A DNA stretch of 64,000 nucleotides from Saccharothrix deserti. GTDB lineage: Bacteria > Actinomycetota > Actinomycetes > Mycobacteriales > Pseudonocardiaceae. The notes under the pieces were generated by a model, which did not search any database, was not told the origin of the DNA, and was given only the letters and a program-made list of their open reading frames with translations. The stretch spans positions 248,001 through 312,000 of the forward strand of contig NZ_VKAB01000016.1 in NCBI RefSeq assembly GCF_009769385.1, written 5' to 3'. The translations under genes and the position numbers were made by a program. Position 1 is the first letter of the stretch; the number at the start of each line of letters is the position of its first letter. This document shows positions 43,708-51,910 of the stretch, piece by piece.

Positions 43708-45135
43708 GTGAAGCCAATTGCGAAGCCGATCGCCGCGAAGCCGATCGCCGTGGACGACCTGGCCGGACGGCTCGGGCGCTGGTCCGCGGGCCGGGGGTCG
43801 CTGTACCTGCTGCTGGCCGCGCGCCTGCGCGAGTTGATCGACGAAGGGCTGCTGCCGTCGGGCACGCTGTTGCCGCCGGACCGGTCGCTGGCCTCGGGTC
43901 TCGCGGTCGGGCGGACGACCGTGATCGCGGCGTACGACCTGCTCAGGCAAGAGGGACGGCTGACGCGGCGGCGTGGCAGCGGCACGTGGGTGTCACCGGG
44001 TGGCGGTGCGGCGGCGGCCCGTCCGGAGACCGCCAACCCGATGTTCGTGAACCTCCTGGAGCCGCCCGACGGTGTGCTGCAGTTCGCCTGCGCCGGTCCG
44101 CTGGCACCGCCCGATCGGCTGGTCGAGGCCTGTCGGCGGGTGGCGGACCGGCTGGCGGTCGTGGACCTGGGCTACCACCCGTCCGGGCACCCGGCGCTGC
44201 GTGCGGCGCTCGCCGCCCGGTACAGCGGTCTCGGCGTGCCGACCGGCTCCGACCAGATCCTGGTGACCACGGGAGCGCAGCAAGCGCTCGCGCTGCTGAC
44301 CCGCGCGCTGGTGCGGCCGGGTGACGAGGTGCTGGTGGAGGCGCCGACGTACCCCGGCGCGTTGGACCTGTTCCGGGAGGCCGGTGCGGTGATCCGGGCG
44401 GACGACGACCTCGCGGGCGCGCTGGGCAGGTGCAAGCCGGCGCTGGTGTACGCGATGCCCGCGTTCCGCAACCCCACCGGCTCGTCGATGAGCACGTTGG
44501 AGCGCACCCGGCTCACGCGGGTGGCGGGCGACGTGCCGCTGGTGTTCGACGAGGTGCTGGCGGAGTTGGACCTGACCGGGGCGCCGTCGCGGCCACCCGT
44601 TCCGGAGGCCGTCACGGTGGGGTCGCTGAGCAAGGTGGTGTGGGGCGGGCTGCGGATCGGCTGGGTGCGGGCCGATGCGGCGCTCGTGGGCCGGCTGGCC
44701 CGTTTCAAGGCGGTGCAGGACCTCGGCAGCGCTGTGTTGGACCAGCTCGCGGCGGTGGAGCTGCTGGCCGACTTCACCGCCGTGCGCTCCGCGCGTGTCA
44801 CGGCGTTGCGGCGGCAGCACGACCACCTTTGTGCGCTGCTGCGGGAGGAGCTGCCGGAGTGGGAGTTCACGGCCGCGGCGGGCGGCCAGACGTTGTGGGC
44901 ACGGCTGCCGGGCGTCGACGCGGCGTCGTACGCCCAGGTGGCGCTGCGGCACGGGGTGGCCGTGCTGCCCGGCGGCTCCCTCGACCCGACCGGCGGCAGC
45001 ACCGACCGGCTGCGCCTGCCGTTCACCGCCGAACCGGAGGTGATCAGCACCGCCGTGGCGGGTCTGGCCGCCGCGTGGCGGGCGTTCGCCGCCGAACCCG
45101 CGCGCCCACGGCTCGTGCCGTCGATGTCGGTCTAG
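43708..45135 (+). CDS. MocR/PdxR-type GntR-aminotransferase fusion regulator
   Basis: A 475-residue protein from GTG. The first 14 residues are a repeated Lys-Pro-Ile-Ala pattern. A GntR winged HTH (about 18-90; LPPDRSLASGLAVGRTTVIAAYDLL) is followed by a fold-type-I aminotransferase-like domain with its PLP lysine (VGSLSKVVWGGLRIGWVRAD). MocR proteins use bound PLP adducts as a signal, usually for amino-acid or vitamin B6 genes. The divergent Cys/Met-metabolism enzyme is the likely target. Confidence 0.87.
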   Translation: MKPIAKPIAAKPIAVDDLAGRLGRWSAGRGSLYLLLAARLRELIDEGLLPSGTLLPPDRSLASGLAVGRTTVIAAYDLLRQEGRLTRRRGSGTWVSPGGGAAAARPETANPMFVNLLEPPDGVLQFACAGPLAPPDRLVEACRRVADRLAVVDLGYHPSGHPALRAALAARYSGLGVPTGSDQILVTTGAQQALALLTRALVRPGDEVLVEAPTYPGALDLFREAGAVIRADDDLAGALGRCKPALVYAMPAFRNPTGSSMSTLERTRLTRVAGDVPLVFDEVLAELDLTGAPSRPPVPEAVTVGSLSKVVWGGLRIGWVRADAALVGRLARFKAVQDLGSAVLDQLAAVELLADFTAVRSARVTALRRQHDHLCALLREELPEWEFTAAAGGQTLWARLPGVDAASYAQVALRHGVAVLPGGSLDPTGGSTDRLRLPFTAEPEVISTAVAGLAAAWRAFAAEPARPRLVPSMSV

Positions 45136-45163
45136 CGACGGCTGGGTCGGTCCGGCGGTCGGT

Positions 45164-45832
45164 CTAGCGGTCGCCGGCGGGTGCTTGTTGGGCACGAAGA
45201 AGCAGTTGCCTGCCCCACACGACGCCGATCAAGGCCAGCACCAGCCAGGCCGCCGCTGCCGCGATCGAGCGGGGTGAGTCGAGGGCGAGTGCGGCGTCAC
45301 CGAGGGTGGCGGCGAGGGCCGTGGTCGGGAGCAGGCCGAGCGCGGTGCCGGCGGCGAAGGAACTCGGGGCGACGGCGGTGACGCCCGCGCCGTAGTTCGA
45401 GACCGCGAACGGGATCACCGGGAGCAGTCGGAGCACCACCGTGGCGGCCAGGCCGTTGCGCTCGAAGACCGAGTCGAGCACTCGCAGCCTTCCGGAGCCC
45501 AGCCACCGGGCGACGGACCGCCGTCCGAGCAGGCGGGCGGTGAAGAAGGCGATCAGTGCCCCGGCCGTGAAGCCGACCACCGCGATGACCAGTCCGGGCA
45601 GGACTCCGAACAGCAGGCCGGACGCCGTGGCCAGCACGGGTTTCGGGAAGAACGCCGCCGTTCCCGTCGCGCACAGCAACAGGAACACCAGCGGCGCCCA
45701 CGGTCCGTTGCCGTCGATCCAACCGCGGAGCTGCTCGGGCTCGGGCAGGTCGACCAGCACGGCCACGACGGCGAGCGCTAGGACCACAACGGCCAGGCCG
45801 ATCAACCGCACGCGCCCCACCGTCTCCCCCAA
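45164..45832 (-). CDS. TVP38/TMEM64-family membrane protein
   Basis: A 222-residue protein with about five or six hydrophobic segments; the start is probably TTG at 45832. It has the VTT/DedA-like core motif region (FPKPVLATASGLLFGVLPGLVIAVVG starts the conserved block, with a later ARLLGRR) and a short C-terminal TM. VTT proteins move or scramble lipids or act in membrane homeostasis; the exact role here is unknown. Its promoter lies next to a 23-bp palindrome shared with the divergent DUF3152 gene. Confidence 0.75.
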   Translation of the reverse strand: MGETVGRVRLIGLAVVVLALAVVAVLVDLPEPEQLRGWIDGNGPWAPLVFLLLCATGTAAFFPKPVLATASGLLFGVLPGLVIAVVGFTAGALIAFFTARLLGRRSVARWLGSGRLRVLDSVFERNGLAATVVLRLLPVIPFAVSNYGAGVTAVAPSSFAAGTALGLLPTTALAATLGDAALALDSPRSIAAAAAWLVLALIGVVWGRQLLLRAQQAPAGDR

Positions 45833-45850
45833 CCACTCTCACCCGCGCCG

Positions 45851-45873
45851 ATCTACTATGAGCCATAGTAGAT
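45851..45873. promoter_or_regulatory. Perfect 10-bp-arm palindrome between TVP38 and DUF3152 genes
   Basis: ATCTACTATG (45851-45860), spacer AGC, then CATAGTAGAT (45864-45873). It lies 18 bp from the TVP38 start and 21 bp from the DUF3152 start, so a bound repressor could block both. Its core, CTATG-N3-CATAG, recurs at 46887-46899. Confidence 0.7.
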
Positions 45874-45894
45874 CATGTGTCATCCTGAGCCGCG

Positions 45895-46860
45895 ATGAAA
45901 CCCTCACTCCGCGATCGCGCCGAATCGAGTCGCAGACAGCGCGCCGACCAGCCGCTCGTCGCCCGACAGCGTCCAGCCGACCGCCGCAGGACGGCTCGAC
46001 CGCGCAAGCGCTCGACCCGCGGGAAGGTCGCCACGGCGGTGAGCGTACTCATGCTCGCCGGGCTGACCGCCTTCGTCGTGCGCGAGACCGTCACATCACC
46101 TCGCCCGCCGGCCCTGGTGGCGACACCGGCCACCTCCGACGGGCACGCCGAGGGCGGACCGGAGGACGGCGGGCACGCCTCCCCCGGCCGCACTCCCCCG
46201 GCGCCCAACCCCGACCCGGCGCTGTTCGACGCGGCCACCGCCTCTGCGGAACTGCCGCCCGGCGGGGAGTTCACCGCGCAGGGCGGCAAGAAGTGGACGG
46301 TGGTCCCCGGTACGGCACCGGCCGTGGGCGGAGTGAACCGTGTCACCTACACGGTCGAGGTCGAAGAGGGCATAGGGCTCGTCGGCGGTCCGGAGGGCTT
46401 CGCCGCCGACGTCACCACCATCCTCGCCGATCCGCGCGGGTGGATCGGCGACGGGCAGCACGGGTTCCAGCGGGTCGACACCGGCGAGCCGGACCTGCGC
46501 ATCAGGCTCACGTCCCAGCTGACCACGCGTGATGTGTGCGGGTTCTCGATCCCGCTCGAAGGGTCGTGCGCCACCACGGAGGTCGTGACGGTCAACGTCG
46601 CCCGGTGGGTGCGCGGCGCGGTGTCGTTCCAGGGCGCGTTGGTCGAGTACAAGCAGTACGTGGTCAACCACGAGGTCGGGCACGGCCTCGGCTACAACCA
46701 CAAACCGTGCCAGGAGAACGGCGCGCTCGCCCCCGTGATGATGCAGCAGTCCTGGGGCGTTTCGAACGACTACCTGGCCGCGCTCGGCACGGATCGGGTG
46801 GTCGTGGACGGCAAGGTGTGCCGGCCGAACGCTTGGCCGTACCCGACCGGGAGCCGTTGA
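45895..46860 (+). CDS. DUF3152 membrane-anchored putative metallopeptidase-like protein
   Basis: A 321-residue protein. The N-terminal 43 residues are strongly basic, followed by one membrane segment (about 45-63), a Pro-rich stalk, and an extracytoplasmic domain matching DUF3152. A zincin-type motif NHEVGHGLGYNH (258-269: His259, Glu260, His263, His269) argues for a zinc peptidase fold, and two cysteines (Cys215, Cys225) may pair. Substrate is unknown. A 23-bp palindrome shared with the divergent membrane protein gene lies just upstream. Confidence 0.78.
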   Translation: MKPSLRDRAESSRRQRADQPLVARQRPADRRRTARPRKRSTRGKVATAVSVLMLAGLTAFVVRETVTSPRPPALVATPATSDGHAEGGPEDGGHASPGRTPPAPNPDPALFDAATASAELPPGGEFTAQGGKKWTVVPGTAPAVGGVNRVTYTVEVEEGIGLVGGPEGFAADVTTILADPRGWIGDGQHGFQRVDTGEPDLRIRLTSQLTTRDVCGFSIPLEGSCATTEVVTVNVARWVRGAVSFQGALVEYKQYVVNHEVGHGLGYNHKPCQENGALAPVMMQQSWGVSNDYLAALGTDRVVVDGKVCRPNAWPYPTGSR

Positions 46861-46886
46861 GCGACCGGGCTGGGCACCCCTGTCAA

Positions 46887-46899
46887 CTATGCACCATAG
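46887..46899 (+). promoter_or_regulatory. Second copy of the CTATG-N3-CATAG operator, before the DUF6153 gene
   Basis: CTATG-CAC-CATAG lies 18 bp before the DUF6153 start, the same distance as the first copy (45851-45873) from the TVP38 start. Identical half-sites with the same 3-base spacer suggest one repressor controls the TVP38, DUF3152 and DUF6153-DUF305 units. Confidence 0.65.
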
Positions 46900-46917
46900 G
46901 ACGTCCGCCGGCGATTT

Positions 46918-47325
46918 GTGTATCGTGACGACGTGCTCCACCGAGTCCGCACCCGAGCCTCGCAGTGGGCCTTGGTGTGGGCTGTCGCGTTCGCCGTGGT
47001 CGGTATGCACCACCTCGGCACACAAGAGTCGGCCGTGCGACCGACGGCCGCCTCGGCAGCCGCCACCGTGGTCGACTGCTGCGCCGACGACGCGTCCGAA
47101 GAGCACAGTCCCGGCTCCGGCGGGCAGCACGACATGCTGCACCTGTGCCTGGCGATCCTGGCCGCCGCACTGGGCCTGACCCTGGCCCTGCTCGCGGTCC
47201 GCGGCCGGCGCCTACCCGAACGGTTCGAGTCGTTCGCCACCCGGGTGACACGTCCGCGGTCCCCTCCCCCGAGACCCGGCGGCGCATCGGCGCTGCTGGC
47301 GAACCTCTGCGTGCTGCGGCTGTGA
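46918..47325 (+). CDS. DUF6153-like small membrane protein
   Basis: A 135-residue protein from GTG (a second GTG 18 bases downstream is possible). One TM near residues 18-32, a Cys-Cys and His-rich extracytoplasmic loop (CCADDASEEHSPGSGGQH, then HLC), and a second TM at about 78-92. The Cys/His content suggests metal binding. Similar proteins usually precede DUF305 lipoproteins in actinomycetes, as here (81 bp to the next gene). Probably an operon of metal-related surface proteins; the function is not proven. Confidence 0.62.
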   Translation: MYRDDVLHRVRTRASQWALVWAVAFAVVGMHHLGTQESAVRPTAASAAATVVDCCADDASEEHSPGSGGQHDMLHLCLAILAAALGLTLALLAVRGRRLPERFESFATRVTRPRSPPPRPGGASALLANLCVLRL

Positions 47326-47406
47326 CAGGCGGCGCGTGACGTCCTTCGTGGACGCCGACGCGACGCCACACGACCGACTGGATTTTTCAACACCGCAGAG
47401 GACACC

Positions 47407-48033
47407 ATGACCAGGAAGAACCTGGTCGGGACGGCGCTCGCCGTCCTGACCACCGGACTCGTGCTCACCGCGTGCGGCAGCGGCTCCGACACCGGTTCCG
47501 GCGGCCACGACATGGGCAGCATGACCGGGACCACGAGCGCCACCAGCACCGCGGCCGCCGCGCCGTCGGGCGAGCACAACGACGCGGACATCACGTTCGC
47601 GCAGGGCATGATCCCGCACCACCAGGGCGCGCTGGAGATGGCCGAGCTCGCCGAAGGCCGGACGTCCAACGCCAAGGTGCTCGACCTCGCGTCGCGCATC
47701 GAGAAGGCGCAGGACCCCGAGATCAAGACCATGACCGACTGGCTCAAGGCCTGGGGCGCCGAAGCGCCTACCGGCATGCCGGGTATGGATCACGGCACGT
47801 CGATGCCCGGCATGGGCACCGAGGAAATGGACATGCTGAAGCAGGCCAAGGACGCCGGCTTCGACAAGATGTTCCTGGAGATGATGATCGAGCACCACCA
47901 GGGCGCGATCGACATGTCGAACACCGAGCTCCAGCAGGGCTCCAACGCCGACGCCAAGAAGCTCGCCCAGGACATCATCGACGCCCAGCAGAAGGAAATC
48001 ACCGAAATGCAGGACCTGCTCAAGACGATCTGA
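47407..48033 (+). CDS. DUF305 lipoprotein (ferritin-like, probable copper-associated)
   Basis: A 208-residue protein with a lipobox (LTAC, Cys23) and a Gly/Ser/Thr-rich tether containing His and Met residues. It has two DUF305 four-helix repeats, each with the signature MIPHHQGALEMA or MIEHHQGAIDMS. Between them is a Met-rich stretch (GMPGMDHGTSMPGMG) of the kind found in periplasmic copper-binding proteins. It sits on the outer face of the membrane and probably binds copper or another metal. Cotranscribed with DUF6153. Confidence 0.85.
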   Translation: MTRKNLVGTALAVLTTGLVLTACGSGSDTGSGGHDMGSMTGTTSATSTAAAAPSGEHNDADITFAQGMIPHHQGALEMAELAEGRTSNAKVLDLASRIEKAQDPEIKTMTDWLKAWGAEAPTGMPGMDHGTSMPGMGTEEMDMLKQAKDAGFDKMFLEMMIEHHQGAIDMSNTELQQGSNADAKKLAQDIIDAQQKEITEMQDLLKTI

Positions 48034-48046
48034 TCCGGTGAACACC

Positions 48047-48078
48047 GACGTGCGGGCGCGTCACTGCGCCCGCACGTC
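48047..48078 (+). terminator. Terminator hairpin after the DUF305 gene
   Basis: GACGTGCGGGCGC (48047-48059) and its complement (48066-48078) form a perfect 13-bp stem with a 6-base loop, 14 bp past the stop. Confidence 0.8.
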
Positions 48079-48128
48079 ACGTACGACTGCCTCACACCCT
48101 GTGCCGCTCGAAAAGTCATCGCTGCAGG

Positions 48129-48630
48129 TCAAGCGGCGTGTCTGTACTCGTTGACGAGTCCGCCCGGGATCCGGGTGCGCGGCAGTCTGCGGGTGTCGAG
48201 GTCGTGCGGCGGGACGGGGTGCTGGTGCCTCGGGTGGTGGTCGGTCGCGGGCTTGGTGGGGTCGGTGCCGGAGGAAGGCCAACGCATGGAGCCGCTTGCC
48301 GACCAGGGTGTCGACGTGGAGGAAGTCCGCCGCGATGATGCCCTCGGCCTGGGCGGCGGGGAACTCGCGCCGGGTCGGGCCGCAGCGGCGTGGGGCCGGG
48401 TCGATGCCTGCCGCGCGCAGGATCTGCCGGACCGCCGAGGCGGCGATCCGGTGGCCGAGTCGGGCCGACTCGCCGTGGACGCGTCGGTGTCCCCACCGCG
48501 GGTCCTCCTCGGCGAGCCGCAGCACGAGCGACCTGATCGCCGCCGGGTTTGACGGGCGTCCGGTGCGTCGCCGGGCGGTGTGGTCCCACCTCCCGGCTCG
48601 GTGCTCGCCGAGCAGTGCCCGCAACAGCTC
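48129..48630 (-). pseudogene. Relic of an IS3/IS481-type DDE transposase
   Basis: One frame (about 48624 down to 48275) reads as the N-terminal half of an integrase-core transposase (SLVLRLAEEDPRWGHRRVHGE, AAGIDPAPRR, IIAADFLHVDT with the first catalytic Asp, then LHALAFL). The reading then fails. Only the typical C-terminus (GGLVNEYRHAA, stop at 48129) remains in another frame, so most of the DDE core is deleted and the frame is broken. It marks the left edge of a mobile-element graveyard. Confidence 0.75.
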
Positions 48631-48762
48631 GCCAGGATACTCCGCAGGCTACGACAGCCGGTCCCGTGAACACCCGAGAAGATCACGGTTCCCTCGGCTC
48701 AACGGCTCACGCGGTGAGGCCCGGCGGTCCGGGCGCGTGCCGCGGCGGGCGCTATCGGTCCG

Positions 48763-49629
48763 TCACAGGCCGATGTCGGCAAGCCACTGGCTTGTGCTCC
48801 GGGGGGCGATGCCCAGCAGCTTCTGGGCGGAGTGTTCGGGCGCGATCGAGAGGTCCGGGAGCATGCCCACGGACTCGTAGATTGCCGCGACGTCGGCGGC
48901 GGGGCCCTCCCCGATCAGGGGAGCGACAGAGGTCCGGAAGTGCTCGGGGGTGATCGGCTCGAAGACCACGTCCCGCCCGAGCCGGGCGCCGAACGCCTCG
49001 GCCAGGTCCGGTCCGGTGATCGCCGGGTACTGCCCGACGGAGACCACACCGGTGACGTCCGGGCGATCGAACAGGGCGACCGCGACGTCGGCGATGTCCA
49101 GGTGCGACGCCCACGAGACGGGGAAGTCGGCCCGCACCGGGTAGGGCAGCACACCCCGCTCCCGGACCGCGTCGAGGACGTACGGCATGAGCAGGTTCTC
49201 CAGGTACAGCGTGGGCGCGATCACCGCATGGGCCACCCCACTGTCCGCCAGGCCACGGACCAGCGTCGAGGCCGCGCTCTCGACAGGCTCCCCCTGACGG
49301 CCGTCGCCGGCGGGGTCGGGCGAGGAACCGCTGGTGGAGAACACCACGCGGGCCGGCCGGGCCGCGCGGACGGCGGCGACGATGTTGCGCGCATAGGCCC
49401 GGCGGTCCTCTTCCGAGGTCATCGGCAGGTGGACGAACACCCCTTCGGCGTCGCGGTAGGCCCGGGTCAGTTCCGCGGTGGAGGAGTAGCCGGCGGCCAC
49501 CACCGTCGCGCCAGGCACGACGGCATCCGTGTTGCGGGTCAGGGCGACCACGGGCTTGCCCGCGGCGACGAGAGCGGCGACGACAGGGGCACCCTGGGCG
49601 CCCGTGGCGGCATGGATCACGTAGGTCAT
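48763..49629 (-). CDS. NmrA-like NAD(P)-binding protein
   Basis: A 288-residue atypical short-chain dehydrogenase of the NmrA/HSCARG group: N-terminal dinucleotide motif (IHAATGAQGAPVV, with Ala in place of the first Gly of GxxGxxG), VFVHLPM, STSGSS and APTLYLEN. The catalytic Tyr-x3-Lys is not obvious, consistent with redox-sensor or quinone/NADPH-binding homologues. It is divergent from an HxlR regulator across a promoter with long inverted repeats, so HxlR most likely controls it, possibly in response to electrophiles or quinones (inference). Confidence 0.82.
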   Translation of the reverse strand: MTYVIHAATGAQGAPVVAALVAAGKPVVALTRNTDAVVPGATVVAAGYSSTAELTRAYRDAEGVFVHLPMTSEEDRRAYARNIVAAVRAARPARVVFSTSGSSPDPAGDGRQGEPVESAASTLVRGLADSGVAHAVIAPTLYLENLLMPYVLDAVRERGVLPYPVRADFPVSWASHLDIADVAVALFDRPDVTGVVSVGQYPAITGPDLAEAFGARLGRDVVFEPITPEHFRTSVAPLIGEGPAADVAAIYESVGMLPDLSIAPEHSAQKLLGIAPRSTSQWLADIGL

Positions 49630-49631
49630 GA

Positions 49632-49678
49632 CCCATTAGTGCATGGGATGCACCAGTTACATCAACTGCACTAATGGG
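49632..49678. promoter_or_regulatory. HxlR operator region with 12-bp and 6-bp inverted repeats
   Basis: CCCATTAGTGCA (49632-49643) and TGCACTAATGGG (49667-49678) are perfectly inverted. Within the first half, GTGCAT-GGG-ATGCAC (49639-49653) is a smaller perfect palindrome. The whole 62-bp gap between the two divergent starts is thus operator-like. Confidence 0.75.
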
Positions 49679-49691
49679 ATAAGCTGAAAAA

Positions 49692-50027
49692 GTGACGAAC
49701 CCCTGTCTCCCCGAGTGCGGCGTCGCCCGGTTCCTCACCCTGCTCAACGGGCCGTGGGCCACCCTCATCGTGCGCGAACTCCTGCACGGTCCTCGCCGCT
49801 TCACCGAACTGCGCGACGCCCTGCCCGGCATCAGCCCTCACACCCTGACCAGCCGGCTGCGCCAGTTCGAGGAGCACGGCATCGTCACCCGCACCGCCTA
49901 CGCCGAAATCCCGCCGCGCGTGGAGTACCGGCTCACCGCCGCCGGAGAGGGACTGCGCGAGGTCCTGGAAGCCATGGCCACCTGGGCCATGTCGATCCCG
50001 GCCCCCGCGCCGGACACAGCATCCTGA
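49692..50027 (+). CDS. HxlR-family transcriptional regulator
   Basis: A 111-residue protein from GTG with the HxlR signature: an early cysteine-containing segment (NPCLPECGVARFL), a winged HTH (RELLHGPRRFTELRDALPGISPHTLTSRLRQFEEHGIV), and a wing (EYRLTAAGEGL). Members sense aldehydes, quinones or disulfide stress through an N-terminal cysteine. It is divergent from the NmrA-like gene and is the probable ligand of the inverted repeats between them. Confidence 0.88.
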   Translation: MTNPCLPECGVARFLTLLNGPWATLIVRELLHGPRRFTELRDALPGISPHTLTSRLRQFEEHGIVTRTAYAEIPPRVEYRLTAAGEGLREVLEAMATWAMSIPAPAPDTAS

Positions 50028-50162
50028 ACGGCGCCCGGGGCCAAAACCTATCCTGATCGTCCCCTGGTTGTTCGGAGTCGGGTTGCTGGATGCTCGCCGA
50101 GCTATAGAAGGTTGAACCATCAGGGTTAGGTCGCGGCGTGTCGGGCTGACTGTGGCCGATGG

Positions 50163-50290
50163 GTGCGGCATGTGGTTCGGGTGCGCTATCCCGATGGTGG
50201 CGAGCTGACGGCCGGGGGCGGGCCCGGCGTGAGGCGGTCCGGTTGCAGGCGGCGGAGTTGTTCGGCCAGGGCGTGCCGGTCGGAGCCGAC
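50163..50290 (+). pseudogene. N-terminal relic of a helix-turn-helix (IS630-like) transposase
   Basis: One frame reads VRVRYPDGGELTA and then, after a frame change near 50208, another reads GRGRARREAVRLQAAELFGQGVPV. Together they match the usual opening of IS630/winged-helix transposases. The rest of the gene is missing. Confidence 0.55.
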
Positions 50291-50419
50291 GATGGTGACG
50301 GGCAGTCCGTCGCAGGTCGTTTCGGCGTGCACGGCAGGCGTACCCACCAGCGACCACGCAGCCGCCACGGCGAAGCTCGCCATCGCGCCTACCGAGGATC
50401 TGGCAATGGATTTGCGCAC
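50290..50419 (-). pseudogene. N-terminal fragment of a secreted calcium-binding-like (RTX-type) protein
   Basis: On the minus strand a signal-peptide-like sequence (MASFAVAAAWSLVGTPAVHA) is followed by TTCDGLPVTIVGSD, the usual start of exported RTX-type calcium-binding proteins (normally CDG-x-x-ATIVGT and then repeats). The frame runs straight into the transposase relic, so the gene appears to be truncated by that insertion. The start codon is uncertain (GTG at 50419 is possible). Confidence 0.4.
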
Positions 50420-50613
50420 AGCGATCTCATTCCAGTTCGCCGCGTAACGCGGAACCGGTCGATCACAATGGGAGAGCTGCACAACTCATGTATGTCATCG
50501 CCCGCACCAGGCACGACGTTACGGCCGAAAATTGCGGAATGCTCCCGAAAACGCCGACAGCGAATGTGACGCGAGAGGCTGACCCGGGTGGTAAAGCTTG
50601 GCATACTGCGAAG

Positions 50614-51450
50614 ATGGCCACTGGACTCGTCGGCTGGGTGGAACGGCGTGCGTTGCGCGGCTCCGGGCGGCTGGCCGCTTTCGCCGCGGGCTACCTGTAC
50701 CGGCGTTCGCGCTATCGGGCCTCCCCCTACGTGGAGTCGCTCGTGCGGGTGATGTGCCAGGCCCCGGACGAGCGGGTGGCGGGTCGGGCGCGGTCGGCGC
50801 TGGAGCAGGCGTGGCACAACCAACCGCTGTCGCGTGAGCGCATCTGGAACGGCATCCGGAACGTCGTGCGGGCCGAGGCGGAGAGGAATCGCCGCAATGG
50901 CCGCGACCTGCCGTGGGTCGTCATCCTGGCGCTGCTCGACGTCCGGCCCGACCTCGTGCACCACTACAACCAGCAGGAACTGGCCCAGAAGCTGCTGGGC
51001 ACCCTGGCCGGCCCGGAACCGCTCCACGTCGTCGACGCGTGCCGCCGCATCCTGCGCGGACTGCCCTCCGGGGCCGGCCGGGAACTGGTCTGCGAGCAGG
51101 CCATCGCCGGCGACGCCGAGGCCCTTGCCGCCGCGGTCGACGCCGAGTACGTGCCCGTCGAGCCCACGCGGGTTCCGCTCTTCCTGTTCTGCACCGAGCA
51201 GTGGGACCGCTACGACCGGCTGGATCCGGCCGGGCGTGAACTCCGCAAGCACCGCCACGGCTACACGGACGCCGACTGGCACCGGCTCGACGAGGTCGCC
51301 GACCGCACCGGGCGCGCCTGCCCAACTCCTCCTCGACCACGCCCGCCGGCCACCTCGCAGCCGTCCACGTCCGCCCGCACAACCGGCGGCACCGGGACGT
51401 CGGGCTCGGGCGGGTTCAGCACGGGTGGGTTCACGGTCCACGGGGTGTGA
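50614..51450 (+). CDS. Uncharacterised protein, helical repeat-like
   Basis: Start set at ATG 50614; the frame is open from 50488 but the extra residues look random. The 278-residue protein has an amphipathic N-terminus (MATGLVGWVERRALRGSG), then alpha-helical, HEAT-like sequence (SLVRVMCQAPDERVAGRARSALEQAW is the clearest helix pair). After residue about 230 it becomes Pro/Thr/Ser/Gly-rich (SARTTGGTGTSGSGGFSTGGF). That tail may result from a frameshift, because composition changes abruptly near 51315. I do not recognise the family. It lies among mobile-element relics. Confidence 0.5.
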   Translation: MATGLVGWVERRALRGSGRLAAFAAGYLYRRSRYRASPYVESLVRVMCQAPDERVAGRARSALEQAWHNQPLSRERIWNGIRNVVRAEAERNRRNGRDLPWVVILALLDVRPDLVHHYNQQELAQKLLGTLAGPEPLHVVDACRRILRGLPSGAGRELVCEQAIAGDAEALAAAVDAEYVPVEPTRVPLFLFCTEQWDRYDRLDPAGRELRKHRHGYTDADWHRLDEVADRTGRACPTPPRPRPPATSQPSTSARTTGGTGTSGSGGFSTGGFTVHGV

Positions 51451-51689
51451 GGACCAGCAGGCGGATTCGTCGCGTGCCGTTCACCGCTTGCCGCCCGGCG
51501 CGGTGATCATGCGCAGCCCGCGGCGCTTCGGGCAGGACGTGCCGGGCCGGCGCACGCGCAGGGGTGCCCGCTCGGCTGGTTGGTGGCGGCGGATTGGTGC
51601 CTGGTGCGGTGCACGGCGATGCCGACCAGGACCGACGCGATCCTTCCTGTCGTGCGAACGTGCCTGTCGAGGGTCTCTGGTGTGCCGGC

Positions 51690-51910
51690 GCGGCGGCGCG
51701 CTCGGGTTGCGGTTGCGGTTGCGGGACCTGGACCGTGACCGGTGTCTGATTCTTCTGCGGGAGAAGGGCATGACGTCGCGGTGGCAGCCGGTGTCGCCGA
51801 CGCTGATGGACAGCCTGGTCCATCACGCCCACCAGCGCGGCGCGCGGGAGCCGGACAGCCCGGTGCTGCGCTACCACGACGGCAACCCGCTGACCCGCAA
51901 GCGCTTGTAG
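51690..51910 (+). pseudogene. Relic of a tyrosine recombinase/integrase
   Basis: The final part of a plus-strand frame ending at 51910 reads LRLRDLDRDRCLILLREKG, then SRWQPVSPTLMDSLVHHAHQRG and VLRYHDGNPLTRKRL, the middle segment of actinobacterial site-specific integrases. The catalytic C-terminal half with R-H-x-x-Y and the true N-terminus are absent. Confidence 0.65.

Noticed and set aside
51451-51690. Short plus-strand and minus-strand frames after the uncharacterised helical protein
   Set aside because: They are Arg/Gly/Cys-rich, lack ribosome-binding sites and show no family features. They are probably decayed integrase sequence.
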